From G963668185 sp965237445 (GTDB lineage Bacteria; Chloroflexota; Dehalococcoidia; Lucifugimonadales; G963668185): a DNA stretch of 64,000 nucleotides. Shown here piece after piece: positions 16,801 to 25,841 of the stretch. The first letter of the stretch is position 1, and the number at the start of each line of letters is the position of its first letter. The position numbers and the translations under genes are program-made. The notes below the pieces were generated by a model, which had not been told where the DNA came from, made no database searches, and saw nothing but the letters and a program-made list of their open reading frames with translations. The stretch lies in contig OZ250142.1 in assembly GCA_965237445.1 (NCBI GenBank), positions 2,480,001-2,544,000 on the forward strand, written 5' to 3'.

Positions 16801-17969
16801 GCCAGGACCGCTTCGAGCTTCAGGCAACCGATGGTAACGCGAGGGCCGGCAAGCTCCGCACCCCTCACGGGTCGTTCCCTACTCCTGCCTTCATGCCCGT
16901 GGCTACACAGGGCTCCGTCAAAGCCGTTGACTCGCAGGACCTGCAATCGTTGGGCGCCCGGATCGTGCTGTCCAACGCCTACCATCTCTACCTGCGCCCC
17001 GGCATAGATATTGTCGAAGAGCTGGGCGGCCTTCACTCCTTCATGTCATGGAACGGACCGATACTCACGGACAGCGGCGGATTTCAGGGCTTCAGTCTCG
17101 AGCGCCTCCGCAGCATCTCCGAGGAAGGTATCGCCTTCAAGTCCCACCTGGACGGCAGCAGCCATCTCCTTACTCCTGAATCGGCGGTCCGCTTCCAGGA
17201 GAGGCTTGGAGCGGACGTGATCATGCCTTTGGACGTCTGCGTTCCGGCGGACAACGACCGTGAAACTGCGGAGACCGCCCTCGCCAGGACGACACGCTGG
17301 GCTGTGAGGAGCAGGGATGCCTACTCCGGGGGTGGGCAGCAGCTATTCGGCATCGTGCAAGGGGGGCTGTTCGGGGACCTCAGGGAGACGTCGGTAAGAG
17401 ACCTCGTAGCGTTGGACTTCCCTGGCTACGCCATTGGCGGCCTCAGCGTTGGTGAGAGCAAAGCACAGATGTACCATATGATGGCCCATACCGCTGCTAT
17501 GCTTCCCCCCGATAGACCAAGATATCTCATGGGCGTTGGATCACCGGAGGACCTCGTCGAGTGCGTAACCGCAGGCGTCGACATTTTCGACTGCGTGCTG
17601 CCCACTCGCGTCGCCCGAAGCGGCGCGCTCTTCACACCGGAGGGACGTGTGAACGTGCTGGGAGCGCGCTTCAGGAAGCTGGATCAGCCCCTGCAAGCTG
17701 ACTGCGACTGCTTTACCTGTGCGAACTACTCGGCTGCCTACCTGCATCATCTGTTCAGGGCGAAGGAACTGCTGGCTTACCGGCTGGCCTCAGTCCACAA
17801 CCTGCGTTTCGTAGTGCGGCTGGCTGAGGAGATGCGCACTGCCATACTTCGCGGCGAGTTTAGTGAGTACCGCCTCGGCTTCCTTCGCCGCTTCAGGCCC
17901 ACGGATGAGAACACCCGCGTGGAGCAGAAACGAAAGTGGACCGCATCCATGGACCGCCGTGGGACCTGA
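16797..17969 (+). CDS. tgt: Queuine tRNA-ribosyltransferase (tRNA-guanine transglycosylase)
   Basis: A 390-residue TIM-barrel enzyme that exchanges guanine 34 for preQ1 in tRNAs with GUN anticodons. Motifs include FMPVATQGSVKAV, LSNAYHLYLRPG, LTDSGGFQGFSL (catalytic Asp), MPLDVCVP, FGIVQGG, GGLSVGE, and the zinc site CDCFTCANYSAAYLHH. The start is TTG 16797, which overlaps the stop of the preceding permease gene (TTGA) and has GGAGG 7 bases upstream; longer readings overlap the permease heavily. No queuosine synthesis genes are nearby, so preQ1 or queuine may be made elsewhere or salvaged. Confidence 0.95.
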   Translation: MSQDRFELQATDGNARAGKLRTPHGSFPTPAFMPVATQGSVKAVDSQDLQSLGARIVLSNAYHLYLRPGIDIVEELGGLHSFMSWNGPILTDSGGFQGFSLERLRSISEEGIAFKSHLDGSSHLLTPESAVRFQERLGADVIMPLDVCVPADNDRETAETALARTTRWAVRSRDAYSGGGQQLFGIVQGGLFGDLRETSVRDLVALDFPGYAIGGLSVGESKAQMYHMMAHTAAMLPPDRPRYLMGVGSPEDLVECVTAGVDIFDCVLPTRVARSGALFTPEGRVNVLGARFRKLDQPLQADCDCFTCANYSAAYLHHLFRAKELLAYRLASVHNLRFVVRLAEEMRTAILRGEFSEYRLGFLRRFRPTDENTRVEQKRKWTASMDRRGT

Positions 17970-18298
17970 AGATCAATCTGGCTGGTCAAAAAGCGAACCC
18001 CGCGCCAGCAGCGGGATTGGGTCTAGTTGAGAAAGCGAACATCACCGCTCGTGCGCAAGCCTGGGCGTTAGAGGGCCCCTCCGATTATGGCCAGTCGTTG
18101 CACCGAAACCAGAACGCTGACAGTGAGCGGCAGAAACACGTAGTCGTTGTGGTTGGATTGCCGCACCAACCTAGCGAGGCCAGACTGGCGGTATAGCTAG
18201 ACTGCGACTGAGCCTTCGTCGCCTGCGTAGCTTTGGATCGTGGGATATCTTGAACCTAGGTAGACGCGATGTTCGGCGTCTACAAGCAGGCCAGTCCC
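17970..18298. other. Intergenic, nothing recognised
   Basis: About 330 bases between convergent tgt and the MoaD/ThiS-like gene. No gene, repeat or convincing terminator hairpin is seen. Confidence 0.5.
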
Positions 18299-18574
18299 CT
18301 AGCCTCCTGCCACGGCCGGGACAATGCTTATCTCGTCCCCGTCCTTGGTGTCCGTGTCTAAACCGCTAAGGAATCGTACGTCCTCGCCGTTTACATACAA
18401 GTTGACGAACGAGCGAATCGCGCCCTGCTCGTCGCATAGACGCTGACTGATGCCAGGGTACTCTGCGTCCAGAGAAGCGATAACTTCCGAGATGTTGGAG
18501 CCTTCCACATTGACTTTGTCTGCTCCCCCCGTCATTCGTCGCAGGGGTGTCGGTATGCGCACGTTAACACTCAT
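18299..18574 (-). CDS. MoaD/ThiS-like ubiquitin-fold sulfur carrier
   Basis: A 91-residue beta-grasp protein ending in the diagnostic double glycine (PAVAGG), which is adenylated and thiocarboxylated in this family. It begins SVNVRIPTPLRRMTGG and contains RSFVNLYVNGEDVRFLSGLDT, typical of MoaD-related small archaeal-modifier-like proteins and of CysO. AGGAGGT stands 9 bases before ATG. It lies 43 bases downstream of thrC in the same direction, as a probable two-gene operon. In Mycobacterium a similar carrier, CysO, donates sulfide to the PLP enzyme CysM; the neighbour here is also a PLP fold-type II enzyme, so a sulfur-transfer role is plausible but unproven. Confidence 0.88.
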   Translation of the reverse strand: MSVNVRIPTPLRRMTGGADKVNVEGSNISEVIASLDAEYPGISQRLCDEQGAIRSFVNLYVNGEDVRFLSGLDTDTKDGDEISIVPAVAGG

Positions 18575-18617
18575 CTGGGAATCGACCTCCTAGCATAGGC
18601 ACGGAAACTGCAGCCCG

Positions 18618-19847
18618 CTACTGGACTGCGCCGTTGTAGTTGCGTTTGAACGAATCGTAGTCAGGCGCTGTAGTCGTGATTACCACAGTGCCCGCCATCA
18701 CCTCTTGCGTCTTCAGGCCGTTTCCGGTGATGTAGGCTACCGTGAGTTCATCATGCCCGATTCGCCCGCTGTTCACAAGATTCTTGAGGCCGGATATAAC
18801 CACGCCTCCGGCCGTTTCAGTGAATATCCCTTCAGTCTCCGCCAGCAGCGTTATTCCTTCCGCCACCTGCTCTTCCCTGCAGATCACTCCCGAGCCGTTG
18901 GACGCTTTCACCGTCCGCAGAGCGTAGATCCCGTCCGCGGGATTCCCGATTGCGAGCGATTTCGCAATTGTGCTCGGCTTTACGGGCCGAACGTGCGTGT
19001 CGTCGTCCTCCCAAGCCTTCACGATCGGCGAGCACCCTTCTGCCTGGGCAATGTGCATCCGGGTCGGAACTTCATCAATTAGGCCGAGGTCGGAAAACTC
19101 GTTCAGGCCTCGCCAGATCTTTGTAAACATCGCCCCCGAGGCCGCCGGCACAACGCAATGGTCAGGAGCCTTCCATCCAAGCTGTTCCGCCACCTCGTAT
19201 CCCAGCGTCTTGCTGCCCTCAGCGTAGTACGGACGCATGTTGATATTGACGAAGGCCCAGCGGTTGTTGTCCGCCACTTCGCTGCAAAGGCGGTTCACCT
19301 GGTCGTAGTTGCCCTCGACTGCGATCATGCGGGCGCCGTAAACGGCAGCGCCAAGAATCTTCCCTTGCTCCAGGTCAGCAGGAAAGAAGACTACGGTCTT
19401 CATACCGGCCTTGGCTCCGTGAGCGCCAACTGCGCCCATCAGGTTGCCAGTTGAAGCACAGGCCAATGTGTCGAACTCAAACTCGAGCGCTTTTGTCGAT
19501 GCCACCGAGACGACGCGGTCCTTGAACGAGAACGAGGGATTAACGCTGTCGTTCTTGACGTAAAGATTGTCCAGACCAAGAGCACGGCCGAGATTCTTGG
19601 CGTGCAACAATGGAGTAAACCCGGTACCTAGGTCCACCGGATGCTCTGTTTCGACCGGCAGCAGGTCGCCATATCGCCACATTGTGGGGGGACCTTGCCG
19701 TATCCGGTCTCGGGATATTACACGGCTAATGGCGTCGTAGTCGTACTCCACTTCGACAGGTCCGAAGCAGAAGTCACACACATTTACCGGCTCCGCAGCA
19801 TACTCCGTGCCGCATTCGCGGCAGCGGAGACATCGGACCTTTTCCAA
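18618..19847 (-). CDS. thrC: Threonine synthase
   Basis: A 409-residue PLP enzyme of fold type II that converts O-phosphohomoserine to threonine. The N-terminus holds a zinc-ribbon-like segment (CLRCRECG and CDFCFG). The PLP lysine is in NPSFSFKDRVV, the phosphate loop is CASTGNLMGAVGAHGA, and the C-terminal region has TAGGVVISGLKNLV. The TTG start has AGGA about 7 bases upstream. Similarity to cysteine synthase-type paralogues and the adjacent sulfur carrier leave open a side role in sulfur amino acid synthesis, but overall length and motifs match threonine synthase. Confidence 0.9.
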   Translation of the reverse strand: MEKVRCLRCRECGTEYAAEPVNVCDFCFGPVEVEYDYDAISRVISRDRIRQGPPTMWRYGDLLPVETEHPVDLGTGFTPLLHAKNLGRALGLDNLYVKNDSVNPSFSFKDRVVSVASTKALEFEFDTLACASTGNLMGAVGAHGAKAGMKTVVFFPADLEQGKILGAAVYGARMIAVEGNYDQVNRLCSEVADNNRWAFVNINMRPYYAEGSKTLGYEVAEQLGWKAPDHCVVPAASGAMFTKIWRGLNEFSDLGLIDEVPTRMHIAQAEGCSPIVKAWEDDDTHVRPVKPSTIAKSLAIGNPADGIYALRTVKASNGSGVICREEQVAEGITLLAETEGIFTETAGGVVISGLKNLVNSGRIGHDELTVAYITGNGLKTQEVMAGTVVITTTAPDYDSFKRNYNGAVQ

Positions 19848-19938
19848 TAGCCGTTCCTAAGCTCCGGCCCTTTGAACGCGGGAAGGCCCGGATAGATGCT
19901 CTGGATGCCTTGCCTTGGGCCTACTTGACATTGCGCGG

Positions 19939-19968
19939 ATACTAGCAATCCGCAGTTGAGAGTGTCAA
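19939..19968 (-). promoter_or_regulatory. Promoter of the thrC operon
   Basis: On the minus strand a consensus TTGACA (19963-19968) and TAGTAT (19939-19944) are 18 bases apart. The transcript would begin near 19932 with a leader of about 85 bases; a GGCC-rich hairpin is possible in it, but no leader peptide or known riboswitch is recognised. Confidence 0.7.
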
Positions 19969-20096
19969 GAAATGCAAGCTAAAGCAAAGCTGTGATCATG
20001 CTTCGAGCAACTGTGGTCCGCTCTCTGGTACTGTGTCGTTACTGCGTCGCAGGGGGGAAGTACGAAGGCCGGACCAGACTCCGTCACCGCCTGAAC

Positions 20097-20125
20097 TTGT
20101 CCGATCTCCAACCTCTGGATATACT
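20097..20125 (+). promoter_or_regulatory. Promoter of the Lon N-domain gene
   Basis: TTGTCC (20097-20102) and TATACT (20120-20125) are separated by 17 bases. The predicted start point near 20132 lies after an ATG at 20129 and supports translation from ATG 20147. Confidence 0.65.
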
Positions 20126-20146
20126 CGAATGAAGCGAGTTCTTGTG

Positions 20147-20797
20147 ATGACTGCCAGATCTCTCCCTCTGTTTCCTCTCCAGACTGTCTTGTTTCCGAAG
20201 GGAACGCTGCCGCTCCAGATCTTCGAAGAGCGGTATCGGTTGATGCTTGAGCATTGCCTGAATGCCGACTCCAAATTTGGAGTCGTGCTGATCAAACGCG
20301 GGCTTGAAGTGGGAGGTCCAGCAACGACGTACAACACAGGTACAGTTGCACGGATCGTTCAAGTGAGCCCGGTGAGAGAGGGACGCATCTTTGTTTCGGT
20401 TTATGGCATGGAGCGGTTCGAGATTTCAAGAGTTACACAAATGAAGCCGTACATGGAAGCGCAGATTGAAACGCTGCCCGACCTGGAAGATGACCCTCCA
20501 TTGCCGCCGGAGCGCATTCTCAACATCAGGGAGGCGGCATCCCAACATGTGCGTCTCTCGCTTGGCATGAGGGCTGGCTGGACCCGGGATGTGACCTTGC
20601 CTGATGGGTTAGGCGACCTTTCCTACTATCTGGCTGCCGTGATTCAGGCGCCCACGCAATTGAAACAGAAGCTGCTCGAAGAGCCATCTGCGGCCCGAAG
20701 ATTGGAGCTCGAGGCGCAATGGATGGACTCGACAAGGGATCCTCTAAAAGCACAGGTTGGGCAGAGGTTGCTCTACAAGAGGTTTGGAAGGCAATAG
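20147..20797 (+). CDS. LON peptidase substrate-binding (N-terminal) domain protein
   Basis: A 216-residue stand-alone Lon N-terminal domain (LAN/PUA-like fold). It begins SLPLFPLQTVLFPKGTLPLQIFEERY, here seen as LPLFPLQTVLFPKGTLPL then IFEERY, and continues with FGVVLIKRG and a helical bundle with ARRLELEAQW near the end. No ATPase or protease domain follows, so it is the short bacterial form whose role is unclear (substrate adaptor suspected). ATG 20147 is chosen because the predicted transcript starts near 20132. It lies divergent from thrC. Confidence 0.85.
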   Translation: MTARSLPLFPLQTVLFPKGTLPLQIFEERYRLMLEHCLNADSKFGVVLIKRGLEVGGPATTYNTGTVARIVQVSPVREGRIFVSVYGMERFEISRVTQMKPYMEAQIETLPDLEDDPPLPPERILNIREAASQHVRLSLGMRAGWTRDVTLPDGLGDLSYYLAAVIQAPTQLKQKLLEEPSAARRLELEAQWMDSTRDPLKAQVGQRLLYKRFGRQ

Positions 20798-20928
20798 AGC
20801 CTGTTGATCGGGACACGGACTCTGTCGCTTCCCGACCGAACGATCCCTCCAGCTTTCCTAGCTTGGCATGCAATGTTCCTAGTGTGCGCTACCTCGCACT
20901 CTCCTAGATCAGGGTTCTCAGTCCCGCG

Positions 20929-22125
20929 CTAGAGTACGCCTTGTGCGTCGAACACATCCGCCATTTTGCCAATACCTTCGTGAATCTCTGACGTCGAGTT
21001 GTAGCCGAAGCACAAGCGCGCATAGTTCCGACCTTCACCTGTCGGCGAGAAGATGACGCCGCTCTGGTACAGCACTCCAGCCTCAGCCGCCGCTTCTCGG
21101 CAATCTTCAATGTCAGTGCCACCCGGCATCTTTAGCCAGAGGTAAAGACCGCCTTCCGGCCTGTTCCAGGTGGCCGAAGATCCAAAGCTCTCTCCAAGTG
21201 CCGCGAGCATCGCATCGCGCTTGGTCCGCTGGACGTCAAGCATGTGGTCTAGATGGTTGGACAATGTGCTCTTCGCAAACCTGTGGATTGTCATCGCCGC
21301 CATCTCGTTTATGCCGCCTCCTGCCTTGATCGGCGGAATGCGGTCCAACATCTCGTCAGGGGCCACCATGTAGCCCATGCGAACGCCGGGCGCAATTATC
21401 TTGGAGAACGACCCCACGTAGAGTACGCGCCCACTATCGTCAAGCGACCGTATCGAGTGGACGTTTTCGCCCTCGAATCTCAGGTCCACATAGCAGTCGT
21501 CCTCGAAGACGACAATACCGTGGCGCCCGGTCACTTCAAGAATGGCCTTGCGCCTCTCCAAGCTCATCGTCCAGCCTTGGGGATTCTGGAATGTGGGTAT
21601 CAGGTAGATGAACTTTGGTCTTCTGCCTTCGTCGACTGCCACCACAATTGCTTCATCAAGCGCGTCCGCGCTCATGCCGTCATCATCGCAGGGAACTCCG
21701 CGAACTTCCGCACCCATTCCGCGGAACATGTTTAGTGTGCCAGAGTAGAAGAACTCGTCAGCCAGCACGATGTCACCCGGGTTGAGTAGGGCGCGGCACA
21801 GCAGATAGATGACCTGGCTTGACCCCTCGCCGAGGTACACGTTGTCAGGATTCGCAGCAATGCCACGATCTGAGGCCAGCTTTTCCGAAACATACTCGCG
21901 GAGCGGCGGGTATCCCTGAGCATTTGGGTATAGAGCTAGGCTTCCAGCCTCTTCGCGCATTGCCGCCGCAAGCGACTCCACCAGTTCGTCGCCAGGAATT
22001 GTCTCCGGGTCCGGATAGGCTACGGCGAAGTCGTACTTTGCTCTCACGCCTACTTGCCTGCTGCGTCCGGCAGGCAGCCCATCCGAAAACAGGCTCTCAT
22101 AGCTGAACTGCTTGGTACTCGACAA
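20929..22125 (-). CDS. PLP-dependent aminotransferase, class I/II (2-aminoadipate/MocR-like)
   Basis: A 398-residue fold-type I aminotransferase. Conserved stretches are YPNAQGYPPLREYVSEKLA, VYLGEGSSQVIYLLCRAL, LIPTFQNPQGWTMS, VFEDDCYVDLRFEG and the PLP lysine in YVGSFSKIIAPGVRMGY; the C-terminal arginine is in NYARLCFGY. This set matches the group with 2-aminoadipate transaminase (LysN) and the catalytic half of MocR regulators, but no DNA-binding domain is attached. Alpha-amino acid substrate is not resolvable. It is divergent from lhgO with a 175-base gap between. Confidence 0.88.
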   Translation of the reverse strand: MSSTKQFSYESLFSDGLPAGRSRQVGVRAKYDFAVAYPDPETIPGDELVESLAAAMREEAGSLALYPNAQGYPPLREYVSEKLASDRGIAANPDNVYLGEGSSQVIYLLCRALLNPGDIVLADEFFYSGTLNMFRGMGAEVRGVPCDDDGMSADALDEAIVVAVDEGRRPKFIYLIPTFQNPQGWTMSLERRKAILEVTGRHGIVVFEDDCYVDLRFEGENVHSIRSLDDSGRVLYVGSFSKIIAPGVRMGYMVAPDEMLDRIPPIKAGGGINEMAAMTIHRFAKSTLSNHLDHMLDVQRTKRDAMLAALGESFGSSATWNRPEGGLYLWLKMPGGTDIEDCREAAAEAGVLYQSGVIFSPTGEGRNYARLCFGYNSTSEIHEGIGKMADVFDAQGVL

Positions 22126-22300
22126 TGGGTTCCTCCTCCTGCTACAGGGCTAAATCGGTGTTCAGCCCTGAGATCAAGCTCATGTGGGATCAATTGGGTA
22201 GTCTATTGCGAGAGCGGAAGTCGTTCAAGCCCGTGGCGGTGCTACAATCGGCGCAGCGTTGCTCCGGAGGAGCGGTCTCGAGGGCAACCGGTACATCCAC

Positions 22301-23512
22301 TTGCCTACTCAAAACTTCGACATAGCCGTTGTTGGTGGCGGTGTAATCGGCCTTGCCACAGCCATGAGAATGGCGAGGATGAACCTCGGGTCAAGGCTCG
22401 TGATCTTGGAGAAGGAAGACCTGCTTGGCCAGCACCAGACCGGTCACAACAGCGGCGTTATCCATGCGGGCATCTACTATGCTCCAGGTTCAAGCAAGGC
22501 TAATTTCTGCTCGACAGGGGGCGCGCTGCTTCGAAAGTTTTGTGACGATCATGGTGTCAGCTATGACATGTGCGGCAAGGTCATCGTTGCCACGAAGGAA
22601 CACGAGATTCCTGGTCTTGAGGAACTCTATCGCCGCGGAACGATAAACGGAGCTGTCGGCCTAAGAATTGTGGGCCGGGATGAACTGTCAAAGTTGGAGT
22701 CGCACGCCGCGGGAGTCAAGGCCATCCACTCACCTGGAACCGGAATCATCGACTTTGTACAGGTATGTGAAGCCTATGCCCACGAGTTTAGGCATTCCGG
22801 TGGGGAAATCGTGCTTGGCGCTGAAGTCATGTCGGTGGCACAGCGCGGAGACCTCCGAACGCTAGAAACAAGCCAGGGCGATTACTCTGCGAGGTATGTG
22901 ATCAATTGCGCTGGACTCCAAGCCGACCGGGTGGCGCTCATGATGGGCGCGAAGTTAGACGTGCGAATCGTTCCATTCCGAGGCGAATATTTCACAATCC
23001 GCCCAGAGCGCGCGCACCTTGTGAACGGGCTAATCTATCCTGTGCCTGATCCAAAGCTACCTTTCTTGGGCGTGCATTTCACAAAGAGGGTTGATGGGTC
23101 AGTCGAGGCAGGGCCGAATGCCGTCATGGCATTCGCCAGGGAAGGGTATAGTCGTACGTCTATTAACTTGGGCGACTTGCTAGAGACGCTGAGATTCAGT
23201 GGGTTCTGGCGTATGGCTCTCGGAAACTGGAAGACGGGACTTGAGGAGCAGTACAGGTCCTTGGTCAAGGGCCAGTTTCTGCGCTCGCTGCAAGTTTTGG
23301 TGCCGGAGATCACGATGGACGACCTTGGAGAGCGCGGTGCCGGCGTCAGAGCACAGGTCGTGTCACGGGACGGATCTCTTCTACAGGACTTCAGCATCGC
23401 ATCGTCCAGGAACGCTATTCACGTCATCAGCGCGCCTTCGCCAGGAGCAACATCGTCTCTTGCGATCGCTGATCACATAGCTGGACTGGCTAAGGAATCG
23501 TTCAATCTATAA
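22301..23512 (+). CDS. lhgO: L-2-hydroxyglutarate oxidase (FAD-dependent)
   Basis: A 403-residue member of the DAO family that oxidises L-2-hydroxyglutarate to 2-oxoglutarate. The FAD-binding DIAVVGGGVIGLATAMRM is at the N-terminus, followed by ILEKEDLLGQHQTGHNSGVIH (seen as EKEDLLGQHQTGHNSG), TGIIDFVQVCEAYA, INCAGLQAD, and FRGEYFTIRPE, all typical of LhgO. TTG 22301 places the start right before the first strand, with GAGGG upstream; TTG 22259 is possible. TACAAT at 22243-22248 is a candidate -10 element. Co-directional with the sugar isomerase/epimerase gene 13 bases downstream. Confidence 0.9.
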   Translation: MPTQNFDIAVVGGGVIGLATAMRMARMNLGSRLVILEKEDLLGQHQTGHNSGVIHAGIYYAPGSSKANFCSTGGALLRKFCDDHGVSYDMCGKVIVATKEHEIPGLEELYRRGTINGAVGLRIVGRDELSKLESHAAGVKAIHSPGTGIIDFVQVCEAYAHEFRHSGGEIVLGAEVMSVAQRGDLRTLETSQGDYSARYVINCAGLQADRVALMMGAKLDVRIVPFRGEYFTIRPERAHLVNGLIYPVPDPKLPFLGVHFTKRVDGSVEAGPNAVMAFAREGYSRTSINLGDLLETLRFSGFWRMALGNWKTGLEEQYRSLVKGQFLRSLQVLVPEITMDDLGERGAGVRAQVVSRDGSLLQDFSIASSRNAIHVISAPSPGATSSLAIADHIAGLAKESFNL

Positions 23513-23525
23513 GGGGAGAGATCAA

Positions 23526-24443
23526 ATGAAGATGGCGTACGCGTTCAGGAAGAGTTCATATTACCCGTGGATAGGGCTCAGATTTGCCGGTATGCCTGAT
23601 GAGCGGGCTCGTTCTGCATGGCTCGATGATGTGCAGGAGATCGGGTTCGATGCGATAGAGTTGGGGATGCCTGACCTAGAGAGCCTAGATGGAGACACAG
23701 CCGCAGCGAATGGACTGCGAGCAGAGCTGGATAGAAGGGGCCTGGGGCGAGCCGTCCGAATTGGAGCTGGCTTCACCAACCCTCGCACGGAGGAAAGCAG
23801 ACGTGCTGCACTGTTGAGGGCCGTTGAGTTGTCAGGAAGTATTGGTACCGAGATTCTCAACATCGTGGTTGCCAGTGGGCTCAGGCATCCAGGCGCGCCT
23901 GGCTCAAGCACTGGCGAGCCAGTCTCCCAAGGATCAAGCCGAGATGCGACTCATGACGATTTCGAGCGGACCGCACGCCACCTTCGAGACGTGGCCAATG
24001 AAGCTGTAAAGCACGGTATGATCCTGGCGATCGAGTTGCACCACCTTTCGCTGGCTGACAACAGTTGGTCGATGCTCCACCTGCTGGACCTGGTCGACAG
24101 CCCTGCCGTGCTGGCGAACCCCGACCTGGGGAACATCATTTGGGCATACGATGTTCCCGAGGAGACTACCGAGGACGCGATTGTGGCTCTGGCTCCACGG
24201 GCAGGCTACTGGCACTGCAAAAACTTGATCAGGGTTCCCATATTGAAGGGCGAACGCACGGAATTCATAAAGGCCGCGCTGCCCGACGGCGAAATCGACT
24301 ACCGGTTCTCGGTCGCTGCCATGCTTGACGCCGGGTACGACGGTTACATGGCAGTGGAGGGAGCCCTTTGGGGAGACCAACTCCACCAGGATAAGCGCAG
24401 TTTCGACTACGCGAGAGGACTAATCGACAGTCTCAGCGGTTAG
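23526..24443 (+). CDS. Sugar phosphate isomerase/epimerase (xylose isomerase-like TIM barrel)
   Basis: A 305-residue protein of the AP endonuclease 2/xylose isomerase-like family. Barrel motifs include EIGFDAIELGMPDL, ILNIVVASGL, GMILAIELHHLS (metal Glu), LANPDLGNIIW, YWHCKNLI and YMAVEGALWG (metal Glu), giving the usual metal site. AAGGGGAGAG precedes the ATG. It follows lhgO by 13 bases, so they are probably one operon. Substrate is unknown; such proteins in marine catabolic clusters act on keto-sugars or cyclitols. The gene meets the convergent aminotransferase gene with only 6 bases between stops. Confidence 0.85.
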   Translation: MKMAYAFRKSSYYPWIGLRFAGMPDERARSAWLDDVQEIGFDAIELGMPDLESLDGDTAAANGLRAELDRRGLGRAVRIGAGFTNPRTEESRRAALLRAVELSGSIGTEILNIVVASGLRHPGAPGSSTGEPVSQGSSRDATHDDFERTARHLRDVANEAVKHGMILAIELHHLSLADNSWSMLHLLDLVDSPAVLANPDLGNIIWAYDVPEETTEDAIVALAPRAGYWHCKNLIRVPILKGERTEFIKAALPDGEIDYRFSVAAMLDAGYDGYMAVEGALWGDQLHQDKRSFDYARGLIDSLSG

Positions 24444-24449
24444 AAGCTC

Positions 24450-25631
24450 CTAGCGCCGGAACTCGTTGAGGCGGCTAAGCCGTTCCCCGACCTGCTCCAG
24501 AGTGCTTTCGTTCTTGGCGAAGGCGAAGCGAATAAACGGCTTCGCCTGCTCTTCGCGGTGGTAGAAGGCCCTACCCGGAACTGGGGTAACTCCGATTTCG
24601 CGGCACATGAAGTACGAGAACTCAAGGTCGTCATCGTACCCGCAGTCAGGGTACCTGCACATGACGTAGTATGCGCCCATTGGCGTTGCAAAATCGAATC
24701 CAGCGTTCCGTAACATCGGCAGGATAAGATCCCGCCTCCGCTGGTAGCCGCGCGCCAGTTCACTGTAATACTCGGGTTCGTATCTCAGTGCGGTCGCCGC
24801 AGCTTCCTGGAGTGGGTGAGCGGCGCCAATTGACAGGAAGTCGTGCACTCGGCGGATGCCTATGGCTATGTCGTCATTCGACGTAACTGCCCAGCCGATG
24901 CGCCAGCCCGTGGCGCTATAGGTCTTGGAGATGCTGTTCACTGTGACCGTTCTGTCGGACATGCCCGGCAGTGCAGCGATACTATGGTGGACCGTATCGT
25001 CATAGATTATGTGCTCGTAAGGCTCATCGGTCAGAGCGACTGCATCGTGCTCAATGCATAGGTCGGCGATGAGTTGCAGCTCTTCCATGGAGAAGACCTT
25101 GCCCGTCGGATTCTGGGGCGTGTTTACGACAATCGCCTTAGTCCTTGGATTGAATGCGGCCCTCAGTTCTTCCTCGTCGAACCAGACCCTGTCCCCTTCC
25201 GTGTGCAGTTGCACGTAGACAGGTTGGCCGCCTGACAGGATTGTATCCGGACCGTAATTCTCGTAAAACGGCTCAAACACAACGACTTCATCGCCCGGGT
25301 TAACTACCGCCATCATGGCGGCGATCATCGACTCCGTGGCCCCGCAGCACACAGTAACGTGGAGGGCAGGATCCACCTCGACGCCGTTGAAGCTGGCGAA
25401 CTTGTCCGCGATTGCTTCTCGAATGGAGTCTGTGCCCCAGGTTACGGCGTACTGGTGGTACTTGCCGTCCAGCGCCCTGTGTGCCTCCCTGATTAGGTCT
25501 TCTGGAGGATCAAACTCAGGGAACCCCTGGGCTAAGTTGATCGCGTCGTGGCGGTTGTTCACGCGAGTCATGTCGCGAATGAGTGACTCCGTGAAGGTCC
25601 CGACCCGCCTGGACGTTAGCTGCTTTGTCAA
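24450..25631 (-). CDS. Class I/II aminotransferase (DapC/kynurenine aminotransferase-like)
   Basis: A 393-residue fold-type I aminotransferase. NLAQGFPEFDPPEDL, YHQYAVTWGTDSIREAI, CCGATESMIAAMMAVVNPGD, NTPQNPTGKVFSMEEL, LTDEPYEHIIYD, VNSISKTYSATGWRIGW (PLP lysine) and the C-terminal FIRFAFAKNE (carboxylate Arg) are in order. These fit N-succinyldiaminopimelate and kynurenine/glutamine transaminases. TTG 25631 is preferred because AGGGG lies 8-10 bases upstream and it gives a normal N-terminus; a TTG at 25658 is possible. No lysine pathway genes are adjacent. Confidence 0.88.
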   Translation of the reverse strand: MTKQLTSRRVGTFTESLIRDMTRVNNRHDAINLAQGFPEFDPPEDLIREAHRALDGKYHQYAVTWGTDSIREAIADKFASFNGVEVDPALHVTVCCGATESMIAAMMAVVNPGDEVVVFEPFYENYGPDTILSGGQPVYVQLHTEGDRVWFDEEELRAAFNPRTKAIVVNTPQNPTGKVFSMEELQLIADLCIEHDAVALTDEPYEHIIYDDTVHHSIAALPGMSDRTVTVNSISKTYSATGWRIGWAVTSNDDIAIGIRRVHDFLSIGAAHPLQEAAATALRYEPEYYSELARGYQRRRDLILPMLRNAGFDFATPMGAYYVMCRYPDCGYDDDLEFSYFMCREIGVTPVPGRAFYHREEQAKPFIRFAFAKNESTLEQVGERLSRLNEFRR

Positions 25632-25841
25632 GATTGGAACCCCTGCGGTGCAGTGCAACTGAAGAAGCCCGCCGAGGTTACCACGGGGGAATAGGTGCTA
25701 CAACGCAAACTTGCATGCTCTCCATTTGCCTCTGCCTTCAAAAGGGGAACGATGCAACGCTGCCTCAAAGTGGACATGCGAGCCTCAAGTCGGAAGGCGG
25801 ACCAGTGGCGTCTGGTTTGTGTGCGGAACGAACGGGATAGT

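Noticed and set aside
18240..18300. Possible terminator between tgt and the MoaD-like gene
   Set aside because: Only weak pairing and no T-run could be found.
19848..19932. Threonine attenuator or riboswitch in the thrC leader
   Set aside because: The leader can fold, but no Thr/Ile-rich leader peptide, T-box motif or known aptamer pattern was recognised.
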